NCBI GenBank assembly: GCA_913048115.1
Contig: CAJWVI010000004.1
Location: 1-64,000 of the forward strand
Origin: an uncultured Flavobacteriaceae bacterium
GTDB lineage: Bacteria; Bacteroidota; Bacteroidia; Flavobacteriales; Flavobacteriaceae
Length of the DNA: 64,000 nt
Direction of reading: 5' to 3'
Shown: positions 30,073 through 39,966 of the stretch, piece after piece
Numbering within the stretch: the stretch's first letter is position 1
Layout: each line of letters starts with the position of its first letter
Notes under the pieces: generated by a model
What the model was told of the DNA's origin: nothing
What the model saw: the letters and a program-made list of their open reading frames with translations, nothing else
Databases searched by the model: none
Translations under genes and position numbers: made by a program

Positions 30073-30146
30073 TCGGGATGACAGGATTTGAACCTACGAC
30101 CACTTGACCCCCAGCAAAGTACGCTAACGGACTGCGCTACATCCCG
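30073..30146 (-). tRNA. tRNA-Pro(GGG), degenerate
   Basis: The minus strand folds as a cloverleaf: acceptor CGGGATG/CATCCCG, D stem GCGC/GCGT, T arm GTAGG-TTCAAAT-CCTGT, anticodon loop CTGGGGG with anticodon GGG. Two faults stand out. The D loop is AGTCCGTTA, lacking the normally invariant G18-G19 pair, and the anticodon stem CTTTG/TCAAG has a U-C mismatch plus a G-U pair. A -7 TATTTTTG lies on this strand at 30191-30198. CCA is not encoded. It may be a decaying gene, because the neighbouring tRNA-Pro(UGG) could read all proline codons. Confidence 0.7.
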
Positions 30147-30295
30147 TAGAAAAAAATAAACCTATGTTTAGCGTTTAAATACATTGTATTCAAAAATAAT
30201 AAAATCAACAATCAATAACCATAAAATAAATTAAAAATAAAGAGGTAATATCTATATAAATCACTAATTTCGCAGTCCGAATTTATAATTCAATT

Positions 30296-30373
30296 CGGGG
30301 TGTAGCGTAGCCCGGTTATCGCGCCACGTTTGGGACGTGGAGGCCGCAGGTTCGAATCCTGCCACCCCGACCA
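30296..30373 (+). tRNA. tRNA-Pro(UGG)
   Basis: Intact cloverleaf: acceptor CGGGGTG/CACCCCG, D loop with GG, anticodon stem CCACG/CGTGG with loop TTTGGGA (anticodon TGG), T arm GCAGG-TTCGAAT-CCTGC, discriminator A at 30370 and encoded CCA at 30371-30373. A TAATTTCG element at 30265-30272 is the likely -7 site. A strong terminator follows immediately. Confidence 0.97.
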
Positions 30374-30375
30374 AG

Positions 30376-30406
30376 AACCGTCTGAAAAATCAGACGGTTT
30401 TTTTCG
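30376..30406 (+). terminator. Intrinsic terminator of tRNA-Pro(UGG)
   Basis: AACCGTCTGA (30376-30385) and TCAGACGGTT (30390-30399) make a 10-bp stem with a 4-base loop, followed by a T run. Confidence 0.9.
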
Positions 30407-30476
30407 TTTAAAACAAAAATTAGACTGTTATATTTACATAGCTTTTGGCATGATAATATTATAAAAAAATCTAAGA

Positions 30477-30932
30477 ATGATTAAGATTAGAATACACCAC
30501 GCTGTTGTTATAGCTGTCTTAATACTTTCATGCAATAACGTAAAAAAAGAAAATACAACAACAATCAAGTTAGCTACTACAAAAAAAATAACACTGAGCC
30601 CTTTAGAGAAAAGCATCAAAAGAGGATCAAAAGTATACAGAAACATCTGTTCTCAATGCCACAGACCAAATGGTAAAGGTATTGCAAGGAATTTCCCACC
30701 ATTGGCTGGCTCTAATTGGCTAACAGAAAAAAGATTAGAAAGTATCAAGTCTGTAAAATACGGTTTGAGAGGGAAAATAATTGTTAATGGTAAGCCCTAT
30801 GACGGTGTAATGACCCCAATGGGGCTAAGTAATACACAAGTTGCAGACGTTATGAATTATACAATGAATTCTTGGGAAAACGAGCAAAAAGAAATGGTTA
30901 CAGAGCAAGAAGTTACTTCTGTTAAAAAGTAA
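30477..30932 (+). CDS. Class I c-type cytochrome lipoprotein
   Basis: A 151-residue mono-haem cytochrome c. The signal peptide ends in a lipobox LILSC (Cys19), so it is likely tethered to a membrane. The haem motif is CSQCH (Cys58, Cys61, His62); the methionine in GVMTPMG is the probable sixth ligand. It would need the CcsBA system at 12652 for haem attachment. Neighbours do not show which oxidase or dehydrogenase it serves. Confidence 0.92.
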   Translation: MIKIRIHHAVVIAVLILSCNNVKKENTTTIKLATTKKITLSPLEKSIKRGSKVYRNICSQCHRPNGKGIARNFPPLAGSNWLTEKRLESIKSVKYGLRGKIIVNGKPYDGVMTPMGLSNTQVADVMNYTMNSWENEQKEMVTEQEVTSVKK

Positions 30933-30966
30933 TGACTCGTAAAGATAGCTAGCATCACAAAATCCT

Positions 30967-30974
30967 TATTTTTG
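30967..30974 (+). promoter_or_regulatory. -7 promoter element of udk (TATTTTTG)
   Basis: Exact TAnnTTTG, 15 bases before ATG 30990. It probably drives udk, the ftsB-like gene and possibly the mutase genes. Confidence 0.6.
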
Positions 30975-30989
30975 TAAAAAACATATCCT

Positions 30990-31595
30990 ATGCTCATTAT
31001 TGGTATTGCAGGTGGTACTGGCTGCGGAAAAACAACAGTAGTAGAACAAATTATAGCGCAACTTCCAGTAGATGAAGTATGTGTAATATCTCAGGATTCT
31101 TATTATAAAGACACCAGTCATCTTCCTTATGACGAACGGGTAGCCATTAATTTTGATCATCCAAACTCTATCGATTTCGAATTACTATTGCAGCATTTAA
31201 TAACCCTAAGAAATGGAGAATCATTTGAACAACCCGTGTATTCTTTTGTAGAACATAACCGTACTGGAGAAACAATTACAACACATCCAAAAAAAGTAGT
31301 CATCGTAGAGGGTATTTTAATACTTACCCAGCCCGAGATTAGAGAGATGTTTGATGTTAACGTATTTGTACACGCAGATAGTGATGAACGTTTAATAAGA
31401 AGATTAAAGAGAGATACCTCTGAGCGCGGAAGAAACATAAATGAAGTTCTTACACGCTATCAAACCACACTCAAACCAATGCATCAACAGTTTATCGAAC
31501 CCACAAAGGAATTTGCAGACATCATTATACCCACCAATAGATACAATACGGTAGCTGTAGATTTAATAAGAACGATTATTTCAGAACGACTCTAA
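30990..31595 (+). CDS. udk: Uridine kinase
   Basis: Pyrimidine salvage enzyme phosphorylating uridine and cytidine. The 201-residue protein starts with a P-loop (IAGGTGCGKTTVVEQ, residues 6-20), then ISQDSYYKD, NFDHPNSIDF, the lid YSFVEHNRTGETI and RRLKRDTSERGR. All match Udk. It is followed by the FtsB-like gene after 3 bases, a pairing also common in Flavobacteriia. Confidence 0.97.
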   Translation: MLIIGIAGGTGCGKTTVVEQIIAQLPVDEVCVISQDSYYKDTSHLPYDERVAINFDHPNSIDFELLLQHLITLRNGESFEQPVYSFVEHNRTGETITTHPKKVVIVEGILILTQPEIREMFDVNVFVHADSDERLIRRLKRDTSERGRNINEVLTRYQTTLKPMHQQFIEPTKEFADIIIPTNRYNTVAVDLIRTIISERL

Positions 31596-31598
31596 GGT

Positions 31599-31919
31599 AT
31601 GTTTAAAATTTCAGAATTAAAGAAAACCAAATGGCACCAATGGATCGGTAATATATATGTGCTTATTTTAGCGCTTTTTCTAGTGTGGATGTTTTTTTTT
31701 GATGCCAATAATTATTTTTTCCACAAAGAGTTAAGTGATGACATTGAGGCTTTAGAGCAAAATAAAGAGTTTTATACTGCAGAAATACAAAAGGATAAAT
31801 CTTTTATAGAAAAGATGAAAGACAGTACAGAAATGGAACGTTTTGCGAGAGAAAAATATTATCTAAAAAAAGAAAACGAAGATATATACATCATAGAAAA
31901 CCAAGACAGTATCAAGTAG
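31599..31919 (+). CDS. Septum formation initiator family protein (FtsB/DivIC-like)
   Basis: Small bitopic membrane protein of the division complex. The 106 residues have a short cytoplasmic N-terminus, one transmembrane helix (IYVLILALFLVWMFFFDA, about residues 18-35), and a coiled coil (LSDDIEALEQNKEFYTAEIQ) followed by the family motif MERFAREKYYLKKENEDIYII. In E. coli FtsB works with FtsL and FtsQ. It is co-transcribed with udk and lies just before the mutase genes. Confidence 0.88.
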   Translation: MFKISELKKTKWHQWIGNIYVLILALFLVWMFFFDANNYFFHKELSDDIEALEQNKEFYTAEIQKDKSFIEKMKDSTEMERFAREKYYLKKENEDIYIIENQDSIK

Positions 31920-31952
31920 ACTAGCTGCTTGATTTTAAGAGAATAAACACCT

Positions 31953-33299
31953 ATGAAAAAACATTTGTTGACAGATTTTGATTCGGTTTCCGCAAAAGCA
32001 TGGAAGCAAAAAATACAAGCAGATCTCAAGGGTGCAGAGTATAATGAAACACTGGTAAGCAAAACACTAGAAGGAATACATATAAAGCCTTTTTATCATA
32101 ACGATGATGCCATTGCTGCTTTAAAGGTTCCAGGAACTCCCTTAAAATGGAACATCACACAAGGTGTGTTTATTGACGACACTAAAATAGCAAACAATAT
32201 TGCTGTAGATGCCATAGAGAGAGGGGCTGAAGCCATCTTGTTTACCGCAAAAAAACCCTTTGACACCCTTACCGTTTTTAAAGATTTTCCTTTTGATAAA
32301 GCAACAATTTATTTTGATTTCACTTTTTTAGACACCGTATTTCTTAAACAACTTTCTACACATCTAAATCAAGTAAAAGCTACATTCTATCTCAATATAG
32401 ACCCTATTGGGAAACTTGCAAAAGAAGGAAATTGGTTTAAAAATAAACAAGAAGATTTTAAAGCACTTCAAAGCATAAAAGAGACCACAAATACAATATC
32501 TGTGGACACAACCAACTACCAAAACGCAGGAGCCACAATGGTACAGCAACTGGCATATGGGCTTGCTCACGCCAATGAGTATTTTAACCATCAAAAAATA
32601 GATAGTATTACCTTTAAAATAGCAACAGGAACACATTACTTTTTTGAAATAGCCAAAATAAGAGCACTAAGAATACTCTATGCATCGCTAGCCAAACAAT
32701 ACAAGTGCACCAATGATACTTGCCATATTATAATGCAACCTTCTAGACGTAACAAAACCCTATATGATTATAACATAAACATGCTGCGAAGTACAACAGA
32801 AACGATGTCTGGTGTTCTTGGAGGTGCTAATGCAATATGCAATATGCCTTATGATGCATTATATCATAAAAGCAATGAGTTTGGGGAGCGTATATCTCGC
32901 AACCAGTTATTAATATTAAAAAAAGAAAGCTATTTTGATGTTGTTACAAACCCTGCAGATGGAGCCTATTATATAGAAAGTGTAACTAAAGAATTGGCAG
33001 AAAAAGCATTGATACTCTTTAAACAAATTGAAGCTGGTGGAGGTTTCATCAAACAACTGCAAGAGGGAGGTATTCAGAAAAAAATAAAAGAGAGTGCTGC
33101 CACAGAACAAGAACTTTTTAATAGTGGAAGTATAACGCTACTGGGCACAAACAAACATCCAAACCCAATGGATCTAATGAAAGAGAACCTAGAGTTATTC
33201 CCTTTTTTGAAAAGCAATCCTAGAAAAACCCTAATTCAACCCATTATAGCAAAACGTTTGGCAGAAGCTATAGAACAAGAAAGACTAAGTCATGAGTAG
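31953..33299 (+). CDS. mutA: Methylmalonyl-CoA mutase small subunit
   Basis: Non-catalytic subunit of heterodimeric methylmalonyl-CoA mutase, which interconverts succinyl-CoA and methylmalonyl-CoA. The 448 residues carry the MM_CoA_mutase fold (YATL-like segments replaced, [14 protein letters not shown] in the barrel, [41 protein letters not shown]), but lack the C-terminal B12-binding domain and its DxHxxG motif. Its last 8 bases overlap the large-subunit gene, so the two are translated together. Confidence 0.95.
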   Translation: MKKHLLTDFDSVSAKAWKQKIQADLKGAEYNETLVSKTLEGIHIKPFYHNDDAIAALKVPGTPLKWNITQGVFIDDTKIANNIAVDAIERGAEAILFTAKKPFDTLTVFKDFPFDKATIYFDFTFLDTVFLKQLSTHLNQVKATFYLNIDPIGKLAKEGNWFKNKQEDFKALQSIKETTNTISVDTTNYQNAGATMVQQLAYGLAHANEYFNHQKIDSITFKIATGTHYFFEIAKIRALRILYASLAKQYKCTNDTCHIIMQPSRRNKTLYDYNINMLRSTTETMSGVLGGANAICNMPYDALYHKSNEFGERISRNQLLILKKESYFDVVTNPADGAYYIESVTKELAEKALILFKQIEAGGGFIKQLQEGGIQKKIKESAATEQELFNSGSITLLGTNKHPNPMDLMKENLELFPFLKSNPRKTLIQPIIAKRLAEAIEQERLSHE

Positions 33300-35430
33300 A
33301 AAAGATATATCAAAAATATCCTTGCACTATGACGAGGAACATTTAAAAAATAAAGATCAAAAAACAGTTTTTAAAACTGCTGAAGATATTGAAATACGTA
33401 AACACTATGTAAAACAGGATATTTCAACCCTAAAACATTTAGACTTTATAGCTGGTATTGCTCCAAATCTAAGGGGACCTTACGCTACTATGTATGTTCG
33501 TAGACCTTGGACTATAAGACAATATGCAGGGTTTTCTACTGCCGAGGATAGCAATGCTTTTTATAGACGTAATCTAGCTGCTGGTCAAAAAGGGCTATCT
33601 GTTGCCTTTGACTTGGCTACCCATAGAGGCTATGACAGTGATCATGAGCGCGTTGTTGGTGATGTTGGAAAAGCAGGAGTAGCCATTGATAGTGTCGAGG
33701 ATATGAAAATTTTGTTTGATCAAATTCCATTAGACAAGATGAGTGTTTCTATGACCATGAATGGGGCCGTGCTTCCAATTATGGCCTTTTACATTGTAGC
33801 TGCACAGGAACAAGGAGTTGCTTTAAAAGACCTTGCTGGAACCATTCAAAACGATATTTTAAAGGAATTCATGGTACGCAATACATACATCTACCCTCCT
33901 ACACCGTCCATGAAAATTATAAGCGATATTTTTCAATATACCTCGCAACATATGCCTAAGTTTAATAGTATTTCTATTTCTGGATATCATATGCAAGAAG
34001 CTGGGGCTACCTGTGATATAGAATTAGCATACACCCTGGCAGATGGACTGGAGTACATTCGTAAAGGCTTAGATGCAGGAATGGATATCGACACCTTTGC
34101 TCCTCGCCTATCTTTCTTTTGGGCCATAGGTATGAATCATTTTATGGAAATCGCCAAAATGCGGGCTGCTAGAATGTTATGGGCAAAACTGGTGAAACAG
34201 TTTAATCCAAAAAATCCAAAATCATTAGCATTAAGAACCCATTGCCAAACAAGTGGTTGGAGCCTAACAGAGCAAGACCCCTTTAACAATGTTGCGCGTA
34301 CTTGTATTGAGGCATCAGCAGCTGCTTTTGGCGGAACACAGTCTTTGCACACTAATGCATTAGACGAGGCTATAGCGCTTCCTACAGATTTTAGTGCACG
34401 TATTGCAAGAAACACACAAATTTACCTTCAAGAAGAAACGCTTATTACAAAAACAGTTGATCCCTGGGCAGGAAGCTATTATGTAGAAAACCTAACCAAC
34501 GATATTGCAAATAAAGCATGGTCACTCATACAAGAGGTAGAAGAACTGGGTGGCATGACAAAAGCCATTGAAGCGGGAATTCCAAAATTACGCATAGAAG
34601 AAGCTGCCGCAAGAAAACAGGCGCGCATTGATAGCGGCCAAGATATTATTGTAGGGGTTAATAAATATAGACTAGAAAAAGAAGATCCATTACAGATTCT
34701 AGATGTAGATAACCAAATGGTAAGAACCTCTCAATTAGAGCGATTAGCAAATATTAAAGCCACTAGAAATAATAAAAAGGTAGCAGAAAGTTTAAAAGCT
34801 TTAACCCATGGTGCAACTACGGGAACAGAAAATTTATTAGCTTTGGCAGTAATAGCGGCCAAAGAAAGAGCCACACTAGGAGAAATTAGTGATGCACTCG
34901 AAATACCTTTTGGCAGATATAAAGCTCAAATAAAATCATTTAGCGGCGTGTATAGTAAAGAGATAAAAAAAGACCCTTCCTTCGCCAAAGCAAGAGAACT
35001 CGCAAATAAATTTGCCGAGCTAGAAGGGCGTAGACCTAGAATTATGATTGCTAAAATGGGGCAAGACGGCCATGATCGTGGCGCCAAAGTAGTAGCAACT
35101 GGCTATGCAGATGTTGGCTTTGATGTAGATATTGGACCCCTTTTTCAAACACCAAAAGAGGCAGCACAACAAGCCATAGAAAATGATGTGCATATTCTGG
35201 GTATTTCTTCATTAGCAGCTGGTCATAAAACACTTGTACCTCAGGTTATTGAACAGATGAAAGAACTTGGCCGTGAAGACATCATGGTAATTGTTGGTGG
35301 TGTTATACCTGCTCAAGATTATCAATTTTTATTTGATGCAGGCGCATTAGCAGTCTATGGACCTGGAACAAGAATTAGTGACGCAGCCATAGAAATGTTG
35401 GATATCTTAATAGACTCTGTGGCAGATTAA
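33292..35430 (+). CDS. mutB: Methylmalonyl-CoA mutase large (catalytic) subunit
   Basis: Adenosylcobalamin-dependent catalytic subunit. The 712-residue chain has the substrate barrel ([54 protein letters not shown]) and a C-terminal cobalamin domain with DGHDRGAKV, where His594 is the lower axial ligand, then [10 protein letters not shown] and SSLAAGH. The pathway would link propionate or branched-chain catabolism with the TCA cycle. The MeaB GTPase chaperone and the epimerase are not in the window. Confidence 0.98.
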   Translation: MSRKDISKISLHYDEEHLKNKDQKTVFKTAEDIEIRKHYVKQDISTLKHLDFIAGIAPNLRGPYATMYVRRPWTIRQYAGFSTAEDSNAFYRRNLAAGQKGLSVAFDLATHRGYDSDHERVVGDVGKAGVAIDSVEDMKILFDQIPLDKMSVSMTMNGAVLPIMAFYIVAAQEQGVALKDLAGTIQNDILKEFMVRNTYIYPPTPSMKIISDIFQYTSQHMPKFNSISISGYHMQEAGATCDIELAYTLADGLEYIRKGLDAGMDIDTFAPRLSFFWAIGMNHFMEIAKMRAARMLWAKLVKQFNPKNPKSLALRTHCQTSGWSLTEQDPFNNVARTCIEASAAAFGGTQSLHTNALDEAIALPTDFSARIARNTQIYLQEETLITKTVDPWAGSYYVENLTNDIANKAWSLIQEVEELGGMTKAIEAGIPKLRIEEAAARKQARIDSGQDIIVGVNKYRLEKEDPLQILDVDNQMVRTSQLERLANIKATRNNKKVAESLKALTHGATTGTENLLALAVIAAKERATLGEISDALEIPFGRYKAQIKSFSGVYSKEIKKDPSFAKARELANKFAELEGRRPRIMIAKMGQDGHDRGAKVVATGYADVGFDVDIGPLFQTPKEAAQQAIENDVHILGISSLAAGHKTLVPQVIEQMKELGREDIMVIVGGVIPAQDYQFLFDAGALAVYGPGTRISDAAIEMLDILIDSVAD

Positions 35431-35450
35431 GTTTTTAAACTTCTTATATA

Positions 35451-36137
35451 ATGAAAAACTTCTTTCTACTATTGTGTGCATTATTTGTACTTCATGGCAT
35501 TGCTCAAGAAAAAGACACAGATCAAAAAACCTTATTAAGTGTTGTTGGCGGTTTTCATACTTTAAAAGTTGCCGAGTCTGACTTTATTAAGCAATCTAGT
35601 GAAGATAATAGCGGCTACTCTATTGGTATACAATATTCTATTTTTCCAGATTATGAATTTTCAAAAGCACTTATAAGATTTGGGCTTGAATACTCAAAAG
35701 AAAAGGTTTCAACAAATAGAACTATGAGGTTTCAAGATCAAATAGTACTAAGTGATATTAATACATCACTTATAAACCTTAGTGCATTTGCGGCCTATCG
35801 ATTTAGTACAGACACAAAAATAGACGCATATGTAGGTGGAGGTTTTGCAGCGCAGGCGCTACTCAGTAAAAGTGCAGACAGCTATCAATTTACGAATGAA
35901 GATGGCCTTGTTTTTCCAATTTTTGATGAAAACGAATATAGCTACCCTATTCGATATCAAAACAATGCGCCGCGAATTTTCTTAGGATTCATACTTGAAG
36001 CTGGTGCCTATCTTACCATTCAAGAAAAACTAGCAAATGTTGCTTTAGGTGTCTTGTTTAGTTCAGATATTGAATTTTCAAGAAAAATACTGCAAAAAAA
36101 CATCTTCTATCTTAAAGTAGGTTACGAAATATTTTAA
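35451..36137 (+). CDS. Outer-membrane β-barrel protein (putative)
   Basis: A 228-residue exported protein with a signal peptide (residues 1-18, ending HGIAQ) and alternating amphipathic strands such as IRFGLEYSKEKVS, LSAFAAYRFSTDTKIDAYVGGGF and FLKVGYEIF at the C-terminus with a terminal aromatic. This fits a small outer-membrane barrel of the OmpA/PorT-like kind. No function can be assigned; it follows mutB after 20 bases. Confidence 0.75.
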   Translation: MKNFFLLLCALFVLHGIAQEKDTDQKTLLSVVGGFHTLKVAESDFIKQSSEDNSGYSIGIQYSIFPDYEFSKALIRFGLEYSKEKVSTNRTMRFQDQIVLSDINTSLINLSAFAAYRFSTDTKIDAYVGGGFAAQALLSKSADSYQFTNEDGLVFPIFDENEYSYPIRYQNNAPRIFLGFILEAGAYLTIQEKLANVALGVLFSSDIEFSRKILQKNIFYLKVGYEIF

Positions 36138-36363
36138 TGCTCTTTTGTACATTATATTTCATCCAAGCAAACAAACACTTGCAATGTCAAAAAACAGCCA
36201 AAGTACTTTACATGCTAAATAACCTGGTGACTAATTATCACTAAAAACGCTACTAAATACACAGACTTTTAAAGACCAGAAAGATGTTCACTATCTGTTA
36301 ACAAAAATCATTTTAGATTCGGTTATTAAATAGTATTTTTACTCTTAAAATCAAGACAACTTA
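36138..36363. other. Intergenic region before parA
   Basis: Contains a TATTTTTA element at 36334-36341, the probable -7 site of parA. I looked for a parS palindrome of the GTTTCACGTGAAAC type here and saw none. Confidence 0.5.
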
Positions 36364-37128
36364 ATGGGTAAAATTATTGCAATTGCCAATCAAAAAGGAG
36401 GTGTGGGTAAAACTACAACTTCTATTAATCTAGCAGCATCTCTGGGTGTTTTAGAAAAAAAAGTGCTTTTAATTGATGCAGACCCACAAGCCAATGCTAC
36501 TTCTGGATTAGGCATTGATGTAGAGGCTGTAATTAATGGTACCTATCAATTACTAGAACATTCTACAACAGCCAAGCAGGCTATTGTGAAAACCAGCTCC
36601 CCAAATCTTGATATAATACCTGCGCACATTGACCTTGTTGCTATTGAAATTGAATTAGTAGACAAAAAAAACAGAGAGTACATGCTCAAGCAAATGATCA
36701 CTGATCTTAAAAATGAGTATGATTATATTATTATAGATTGCGCCCCATCATTAGGCTTACTAACATTAAATGCATTGACTGCCGCAGATGCTGTTATCAT
36801 TCCAATACAGTGTGAGTATTTCGCACTAGAAGGACTTGGCAAGCTTTTAAACACTATAAAAAGTGTACAGAAAATACACAACCCAGATTTAGACATCGAG
36901 GGCTTACTGCTCACCATGTATGATTCTAGACTAAGACTATCTAACCAAGTGGTGGAAGAAGTGAAAAAACATTTTGATGCTATGGTTTTTAAGACAATCA
37001 TACAGCGTAATGTACGTTTAAGTGAAGCCCCTAGTTACGGCGAAAGTATTATTAGTTACGATGCAAGTAGTAGAGGCGCTAATAATTACCTAAGCTTAGC
37101 AGAAGAGTTAATTAAAAAAAATAAATAA
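36364..37128 (+). CDS. parA: Chromosome partitioning ATPase ParA (Soj)
   Basis: Walker-type ATPase that segregates the chromosome with ParB. The 254 residues contain the deviant Walker A motif KGGVGKTTTSINLAA, the LLIDADPQANATSGLG segment, Walker B YIIIDCAPSLG and RLSEAPSYGESI. ParB follows, so this is the chromosomal parAB pair. Confidence 0.97.
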   Translation: MGKIIAIANQKGGVGKTTTSINLAASLGVLEKKVLLIDADPQANATSGLGIDVEAVINGTYQLLEHSTTAKQAIVKTSSPNLDIIPAHIDLVAIEIELVDKKNREYMLKQMITDLKNEYDYIIIDCAPSLGLLTLNALTAADAVIIPIQCEYFALEGLGKLLNTIKSVQKIHNPDLDIEGLLLTMYDSRLRLSNQVVEEVKKHFDAMVFKTIIQRNVRLSEAPSYGESIISYDASSRGANNYLSLAEELIKKNK

Positions 37129-37179
37129 AAGTCAATCGCCTCAATACTATAAATGCACCCACCTACGTGGGCAATCAAT

Positions 37180-38079
37180 ATGGCTAAAGCAACAAAAAAA
37201 CAAGCATTAGGACGTGGACTTTCTGCCTTATTGAAAGACCCTGCCAACGACATTCAATCTGCTAATGATAAAAATGCAGATAAAGTTGTGGGTAGTATCG
37301 TGGAGCTTGACCTCACCGCAATTGAAGTAAACCCGTTCCAACCCAGAACTAGCTTTAATGAAGATTCTCTTCAAGAATTAGGTTCTTCCATCAAAGAATT
37401 AGGTGTTATACAGCCCATTACTGTTCGTAAACTTGGCTTTAACCAATATCAACTCGTTAGTGGTGAACGTCGTTTTCGCGCATCAGCACTTATAGGGTTA
37501 ACGACCATTCCTGCCTACATACGTATTGCCAATGACCAAGAATCTTTGGAAATGGCTTTGGTTGAAAATATTCAGCGCGAAGATCTTGATCCAATTGAGA
37601 TTGCGCTCTCGTATCAACGTCTTATTGAAGAAATTGATTTAACACAAGAGCAGATGAGTGATCGTGTTGGCAAAAATAGATCCACCATCGCAAACTACTT
37701 ACGCTTACTTAAATTAGACCCTATCATACAAACGGGAATGCGTGATGGTTTTATTTCTATGGGGCACGGTAGGGCGCTTATTAATATAGTAGATACAGAC
37801 TCCCAACTTGATATCTATGAGAAAATTCTAGCAGACAAACTATCTGTTCGTGAAACAGAAGCTTTAGTGCGTGGCAGTAAACCTGGTAAGACTACTTCAA
37901 CAAAAAAAGAAGCTACACTTCCAAAATATGCTGTAAAAGCAAAAAAAGAAGTAGCTCACGCTTTAGATACTAAAATAGATCTTAAAATAAACAAAGCAGG
38001 AAAAGGACAATTTATTGTACCCTTTAAAAATAAAGATGAATTTGATCGTCTATTGAAGCTACTCTCCCGTGAAGCATAA
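37180..38079 (+). CDS. parB: Chromosome partitioning protein ParB (Spo0J)
   Basis: CTP-dependent parS-binding clamp. The protein (299 residues from ATG 37180) has the N-terminal LGRGLSALL helix that stimulates ParA, the domain PFQPRTSF, the CTP-binding motif LVSGERRFRAS, VENIQREDLDPIE and an HTH (MSDRVGKNRSTIANYLRLL), then a C-terminal dimer domain. An upstream ATG at 37153 adds nine residues not seen in the family, so 37180 is preferred. It overlaps the DUF5683 gene by 11 bases. Confidence 0.96.
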   Translation: MAKATKKQALGRGLSALLKDPANDIQSANDKNADKVVGSIVELDLTAIEVNPFQPRTSFNEDSLQELGSSIKELGVIQPITVRKLGFNQYQLVSGERRFRASALIGLTTIPAYIRIANDQESLEMALVENIQREDLDPIEIALSYQRLIEEIDLTQEQMSDRVGKNRSTIANYLRLLKLDPIIQTGMRDGFISMGHGRALINIVDTDSQLDIYEKILADKLSVRETEALVRGSKPGKTTSTKKEATLPKYAVKAKKEVAHALDTKIDLKINKAGKGQFIVPFKNKDEFDRLLKLLSREA

Positions 38080-38659
38080 ACTCTATAATATTATCTTTTT
38101 TTTAGCAAGCATATCATTGTTTGCTCAAAATGACAGCATTACCGTTTCTAAAGAAATGAAGATAATGGTAGAAGAAACTGGGTTTCAAAAAGTAGCCTAT
38201 GACCCTCTTGCCCCATCTCGCGCTGCTTTTTACTCTGCTGCACTCCCAGGGCTTGGACAAGCTTACAATAAAAAATATTGGAAAATCCCTGTTATCTATG
38301 CGGGAATTGCTTCTGGTATTTATTTCTACATCAAAAATGACACAGATTATAACCGCTTTAGAGACGCTTACAAAAGAAGACTTGCTGGATTTACAGACGA
38401 TGAGTTTTATGGAACAGGTACAACTGCTGCCATTTCAAACAATAGACTTATAGATGCACAAAAAAGCACACAGCGAAACAAAGATGTAAGTATTATTGTG
38501 TCGATTGGTTTCTATTTATTTAATATTATAGACGCTAATGTAGATGCCCATCTAAGACAGTATGATATTAGTGATGATCTTTCTATCTCGCCAAAATTAA
38601 ATACCTCAAACATTGCCCAACCAAGTTATGGGCTTTCCTTTAGATATACAATACGATGA
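38069..38659 (+). CDS. DUF5683 membrane protein with a GTG start
   Basis: A 196-residue protein with a signal-like N-terminus (YNIIFFLASISLFAQ) and DUF5683 features: RAAFYSAALPGLGQAYNKKYWKIPVIYAG, followed by a membrane helix, a RFRDAYKRRLAGF segment and a second helix (VSIIVSIGFYLFNIIDANVDAHL). GTG 38069 overlaps parB by 11 bases. Its stop overlaps dapB as ATGA. Function unknown; it is regularly found between parB and dapB in this group. Confidence 0.85.
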   Translation: MKHKLYNIIFFLASISLFAQNDSITVSKEMKIMVEETGFQKVAYDPLAPSRAAFYSAALPGLGQAYNKKYWKIPVIYAGIASGIYFYIKNDTDYNRFRDAYKRRLAGFTDDEFYGTGTTAAISNNRLIDAQKSTQRNKDVSIIVSIGFYLFNIIDANVDAHLRQYDISDDLSISPKLNTSNIAQPSYGLSFRYTIR

Positions 38660-39354
38660 AAATAGCACTCTTAGGATATGGTAAAATGGGTAAAACTATA
38701 GAAAAAATGGCACTGCAAAAAGGTCATGAAATTGTCTATAAGAGTACTTCATCTTCGCAAAGCGGAAATTTTAAAGATGCACAAATAGCCATAGAGTTTT
38801 CTATAGCAGAAACGGCTCCTGCAAACATTAAAAGATGTTTTGAAGCTCAAATTCCAGTGGTTTGTGGAACAACAGGTTGGTTAGATCAAAAAATAGATGT
38901 AGAAAAAGCATGTCAAAATTGTAACGGAAGTTTCATTTATGCGTCAAACTTTAGTGTTGGTGTACATCTGTTTTTTAATTTGAATAAGCACTTGGCAAAA
39001 CTAATGGAACCCTGGAATGAGTATGATATCGCCATAGAAGAAATACACCATACACAGAAAAAGGATGCTCCAAGCGGCACAGCGATTTCATTAGCAGAAG
39101 ATGTATTGCCTTTTACAAACAAAAAAAAATGGGCTTTAGACAATATAGCCCATGACGCTATACCAATAAAAGCACTTAGAGAAACAGATGTAAAAGGAAC
39201 ACATAGTGTTGGCTTTACATCAAAAATAGATACCATTACCATCAAACACGAAGCACATACCAGAGATGGTTTTGCAAAAGGAGCCATCATAGCTGCAGAG
39301 TTTCTAATTGATAAAAAAGGAGTTTTTACGATGAGTGATGTAATGGGGTTATAG
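38656..39354 (+). CDS. dapB: 4-hydroxy-tetrahydrodipicolinate reductase
   Basis: Lysine/meso-diaminopimelate pathway enzyme. The 232-residue protein begins with an NAD(P) motif (IALLGYGKMGKTIE), has GTTGW, the FSVGVHLFF segment, the catalytic EEIHHTQKKDAPSGTA motif and HTRDGFAKGAI. It is slightly shorter than the E. coli enzyme, as usual in Bacteroidota. Coupled to DUF5683 by an ATGA overlap. Confidence 0.96.
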   Translation: MKIALLGYGKMGKTIEKMALQKGHEIVYKSTSSSQSGNFKDAQIAIEFSIAETAPANIKRCFEAQIPVVCGTTGWLDQKIDVEKACQNCNGSFIYASNFSVGVHLFFNLNKHLAKLMEPWNEYDIAIEEIHHTQKKDAPSGTAISLAEDVLPFTNKKKWALDNIAHDAIPIKALRETDVKGTHSVGFTSKIDTITIKHEAHTRDGFAKGAIIAAEFLIDKKGVFTMSDVMGL

Positions 39355-39510
39355 GTTTTTATATTCAACTATAAAAGCAAGATAGCTACAAGAAGATGAA
39401 TTATAAGAATAGATTTAATTAAAAACAAAAAGGTTGAAACAAGAATCCACTCTAATAAAAATGATGGTAACTAAAAACCTTTAGAGTAAGAAATTAAAAA
39501 AGAAGACAAA

Positions 39511-39879
39511 ATGAATTGGTATTTAAAGGTATTAAATCAGTATGCAGATTTTAATGGTCGAGCAAGAAGAAAAGAATATTGGATGTTTACATTATTTAAT
39601 ATGATTTTTGGAGCCCTAGCAATGATTTTGGATAGCGTTTTTGGTATAGTGACTGAGATTGGGTATGGACCCTTGTATGGATTATATACCTTAGCGATGT
39701 TTGTTCCTGGTCTAGCAGTTTCAGTGAGACGACTCCATGATGTTGGAAAAAGCGGTTGGATGCTTTTCATTGCTTTAATACCACTAGCAGGTGCAATATA
39801 CCTCTTAGTGCTTACCTTGACCGACAGTGATTCTAATGAGAATAACTACGGGGTAAACCCAAAGCAAGCCCTCGATTAA
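39511..39879 (+). CDS. DUF805 family membrane protein
   Basis: A 122-residue membrane protein with the family N-terminus MNWYLKVLNQYADFNGRARRKEYW, three or four helices (MFTLFNMIFGALAMILDSVF; YGLYTLAMFVPGLAVSVRRLHDVG with the RRLHDVGKSGW motif) and a C-terminal polar tail. YhaH/YhaI-like proteins have no assigned function. It lies between dapB and lepB. Confidence 0.88.
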   Translation: MNWYLKVLNQYADFNGRARRKEYWMFTLFNMIFGALAMILDSVFGIVTEIGYGPLYGLYTLAMFVPGLAVSVRRLHDVGKSGWMLFIALIPLAGAIYLLVLTLTDSDSNENNYGVNPKQALD

Positions 39880-39966
39880 ATAATACAACAAAGGTGTTTA
39901 AAAAATAGATAGAACTTTGTTTTACACGCCCTTTTAAAGCCCTTTTTTACGTAAAAAAAATAATAT

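Noticed and set aside
36138-36363. parS site upstream of parA
   Set aside because: No GTTTCACGTGAAAC-like palindrome was seen here; parS may lie elsewhere.
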